Notes under the pieces: model-generated | Told to the model about the DNA's origin: nothing | Seen by the model: the letters and a program-made list of their open reading frames with translations, nothing else | Database searches by the model: none | Shown here: in pieces, positions 62,222 through 64,000 of the stretch | Layout of the letters: every line of letters starts with the position of its first letter | How positions within the stretch are numbered: position 1 is the stretch's first letter | Assembly: GCA_947502305.1 (NCBI GenBank) | Contig: CANMZA010000001.1 | Span: 992,001 to 1,056,000, forward strand | Direction of reading: 5' to 3' | From: an uncultured Erythrobacter sp. | GTDB lineage: Bacteria > Pseudomonadota > Alphaproteobacteria > Sphingomonadales > Sphingomonadaceae | DNA: 64,000 nucleotides | Program-made: the position numbers and the translations under genes

Positions 62222-64000
62222 ATGCGGCAAAAGGAACTTCGCCTCGCTCTGGTTTGCTACGGCGGCGTCAGCCTCGCTGTGTATATGCACGGCGTCACGA
62301 AAGAGGTCTGGCACCTCGCCCGGGCAAGCCGGTGTTACCATTCTGGCGAAGGCGATACTCTGACCGGGGTCGCCGCAGTGTACCGCGATTTGCTTGCGGG
62401 AATTGAGCGAGAAAATCGTTTGAGGCTGCGAGTTCTGCCCGATATTTTGACCGGGGCCAGCGCGGGCGGGATCAATGCGGTATTCTTGGCACAGGCGATC
62501 CATTCTGGCCGGTCGCTCGAACCGCTGACCGATCTGTGGCTGGAAAATGCCGATGTTAGCGAGCTGACCGATCCCGATGCGCAGCCAATGTGGCGCTATG
62601 CCAAGATTTGGGCGCAGCCGATTGCCGATTGGTTCTTGCGCCGCCCCGGTAACGCAGTGAGCGAAAGCGTGGCGCCCGAAACCCGCGAAGAGGTGCGCAC
62701 GAAAGTGTCGAAGCTGGTGCGCGGGCGCTGGTTCAACCCGCCATTTTCCGGCTCGCGGTTTTCGGCGATGCTGTTTGAAGCGATGGGCAGCATGGCCGCC
62801 ACCCCGTCCGGCCCGCCTTTATTGCCGCCGCGCCATCCGATTGATTTGCTGGTGACGGCAACGGATTTTCGCGGGCATGCCGAAATGCTGCGCCTGAATT
62901 CTCCGCCAGTGATCGAAGAGACAGAGCACCGGATGCCGATTGATTTTCGCGGCATCACCCCGGTGGAGCCGGGCGAAAATTTGGCGGACCCGCTGGAATT
63001 GGTGCTGGCCGCGCGTTCCACCGCCAGTTTTCCGGGGGCTTTCCCGCCTCTGGTTTTGGCAGAGATTGACCGGCTCGCCGCGTCAGAGGGGCATTTGTGG
63101 GAGACACGCGGCAGTTTCCTTTCGCGGATCATGCCGGTGCATTTGCGCGATGGGACGGTGGATAGCGCGGCTCTGATTGATGGATCGGTCTTGGTCAATG
63201 CGCCGTTTGGTGCTGCGTTGGAGGCGATGCAGACGCGGAGCTCGCAGCGCGAAGTTGATCGCCGGTTTGTCTATATTGACCCGCGCCCGGATCGGTCGAA
63301 CACGGATCGCAAGGATGCCAATGACGATATTGCAGAGGTCGGATGGTTTGGCGCGATTTTCGGATCGCTCTCAACGATCCCGCGTGAACAACCGATCCGC
63401 GATGATCTGGAGAGGATTGAGAAACAATCCCGCGATGCGCAGCGTTTGCGGCGGATCGTCCTAGGCCTGCGCCCGGGGATCGACCGCGCGGTAGAGAAAT
63501 TGTTTGGCCGCACGTTCTTTATGGACAGCCCAACGCCAAAACGGCTCGCGAGTTGGCGCGCGCGGGCACAGCAAGCGGCGGCCGAAGGCGCAGGATACAC
63601 GTTCGGCGCTTATGCTCAGACGAAATATAGCGCGATCATTGATCGGCTTGCGCAATTGATTCATGCCGCCGCGCCGGAATTGGCGCTGACGGATTGCGGG
63701 CCAATTGCGGCGGCTTTGCGGGCCGAGATGGAGCGGCGCGGGCTGGAAATGCTGACGGAGGAAGGCGGCGGCGCGAATGAAACCGCCATCGCATTTTTCC
63801 GCGCGCATGACATCGCGTTTCGTATGCGGCGTTTGCAATTGCTGGCGCGCAGATTGGCCCGCGATTGGGAAATTGATCCAGAAATTCCTGACGATGCTCT
63901 CGATCTGGCGCGGGAGAAAATTTACGATATTCTGGCGCTGTACCGGCGCGCCGATGATGCGACGATCCTCAGCGCTTCAGGCAGTCTGGGCGAAGGTTTC
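62222..64000 (+). CDS. Large patatin-like phospholipase, C-terminus cut by window edge
   Basis: The frame is open from ATG 62222 to the end (593 codons visible). N-terminus RLALVCYGGVSLAVYMHGVTKE contains the patatin oxyanion region, then the nucleophile elbow LTGASAGGINAVFLA (GxSxG) and the catalytic Asp in ALIDGSVLVNAPFG. The long C-terminal helical region resembles patatins with a DUF3376-type extension. Predicted lipid acyl hydrolase; no signal peptide or obvious transmembrane helix. Divergent from radA over 73 bases. Confidence 0.88.
   Translation, partial: MRQKELRLALVCYGGVSLAVYMHGVTKEVWHLARASRCYHSGEGDTLTGVAAVYRDLLAGIERENRLRLRVLPDILTGASAGGINAVFLAQAIHSGRSLEPLTDLWLENADVSELTDPDAQPMWRYAKIWAQPIADWFLRRPGNAVSESVAPETREEVRTKVSKLVRGRWFNPPFSGSRFSAMLFEAMGSMAATPSGPPLLPPRHPIDLLVTATDFRGHAEMLRLNSPPVIEETEHRMPIDFRGITPVEPGENLADPLELVLAARSTASFPGAFPPLVLAEIDRLAASEGHLWETRGSFLSRIMPVHLRDGTVDSAALIDGSVLVNAPFGAALEAMQTRSSQREVDRRFVYIDPRPDRSNTDRKDANDDIAEVGWFGAIFGSLSTIPREQPIRDDLERIEKQSRDAQRLRRIVLGLRPGIDRAVEKLFGRTFFMDSPTPKRLASWRARAQQAAAEGAGYTFGAYAQTKYSAIIDRLAQLIHAAAPELALTDCGPIAAALRAEMERRGLEMLTEEGGGANETAIAFFRAHDIAFRMRRLQLLARRLARDWEIDPEIPDDALDLAREKIYDILALYRRADDATILSASGSLGEGF

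Noticed and set aside
62149..62223. Longer radA from 62223
   Set aside because: It would run through the SOS-type box and promoter region; the conserved zinc finger begins right after ATG 62148.

Overview
The window looks like a chromosomal core segment of an alphaproteobacterium, most probably Sphingomonadales and likely the Erythrobacteraceae. This is inferred from gene order and family subtypes, not from a database search. Pointers are dusB-ntrB-ntrC-ntrY-ntrX-hfq-hflX-mazG in the order usual for the class, an Hfq with two Sm domains, a pyruvate dehydrogenase E1-beta carrying its own lipoyl domain, an IspDF fusion, TrmFO, PhaR and a GTTC-N7-GTTC box. I see no insertion sequence, prophage, rRNA operon or CRISPR array. 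Coding density is very high, with many ATGA, GTGA, TTGA or TGATG junctions.

Layout. 1-2.6 kb: truncated haloalkane dehalogenase, MscS channel, acyl-CoA dehydrogenase. 2.8-5.8 kb: FtsB-like protein, then pdhA-pdhB and a strong terminator. 5.8-9.2 kb (minus): three Tad-type pseudopilin genes ending in a von Willebrand-type TadG. 9.4-16.4 kb: phytoene-synthase-like protein, EF-hand protein, trmFO, YhhN, TauD-like dioxygenase coupled to gyrA. 16.7-19 kb: secreted repeat protein and NYN-domain protein. 19-21 kb (minus): sbtA, sbtB and a beta-carbonic anhydrase, an apparent bicarbonate-uptake operon. 21-25 kb: lipA, COQ10-like gene, pncC, secreted unknown, ispDF. 25-34.7 kb (plus): dusB and the two Ntr two-component systems, hfq, hflX. 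34.7-42.9 kb (minus): mazG and a tightly packed run dacC-tmk-holB-metG-tatD-MBL-small membrane protein, plus a lytic transglycosylase. 42.9-44.7 kb: sulfotransferase/class IV aminotransferase pair and tRNA-Ser(UGA). 44.8-49.4 kb (minus): pdhC to lpd cluster. 49.5-64 kb: UspA, RNase R, M28 peptidase, DUF805 protein, ProRS, PhaR, Alr, MHS transporter, IscU-like protein, CvpA, RadA, and a large patatin cut by the right edge.

How it fits together. The pyruvate dehydrogenase complex is split into pdhAB (left) and pdhC/lpd (right), with lipA, which makes its cofactor, between them. The E2 subunit has two peripheral-subunit-binding domains. The Ntr cluster, Hfq and HflX form a nitrogen and stress regulatory block. 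SbtA, SbtB and carbonic anhydrase would together handle inorganic carbon.

Most distinctive observations: the sbtA-sbtB-carbonic anhydrase operon; the sulfotransferase/aminotransferase pair; an SOS-type box before radA; a CTGC...GCAG dyad inside the likely phaR promoter; a probable CTG start for alr that restores its N-terminus; and C-rich, G-poor spacer tracts that resemble Rho loading sites.
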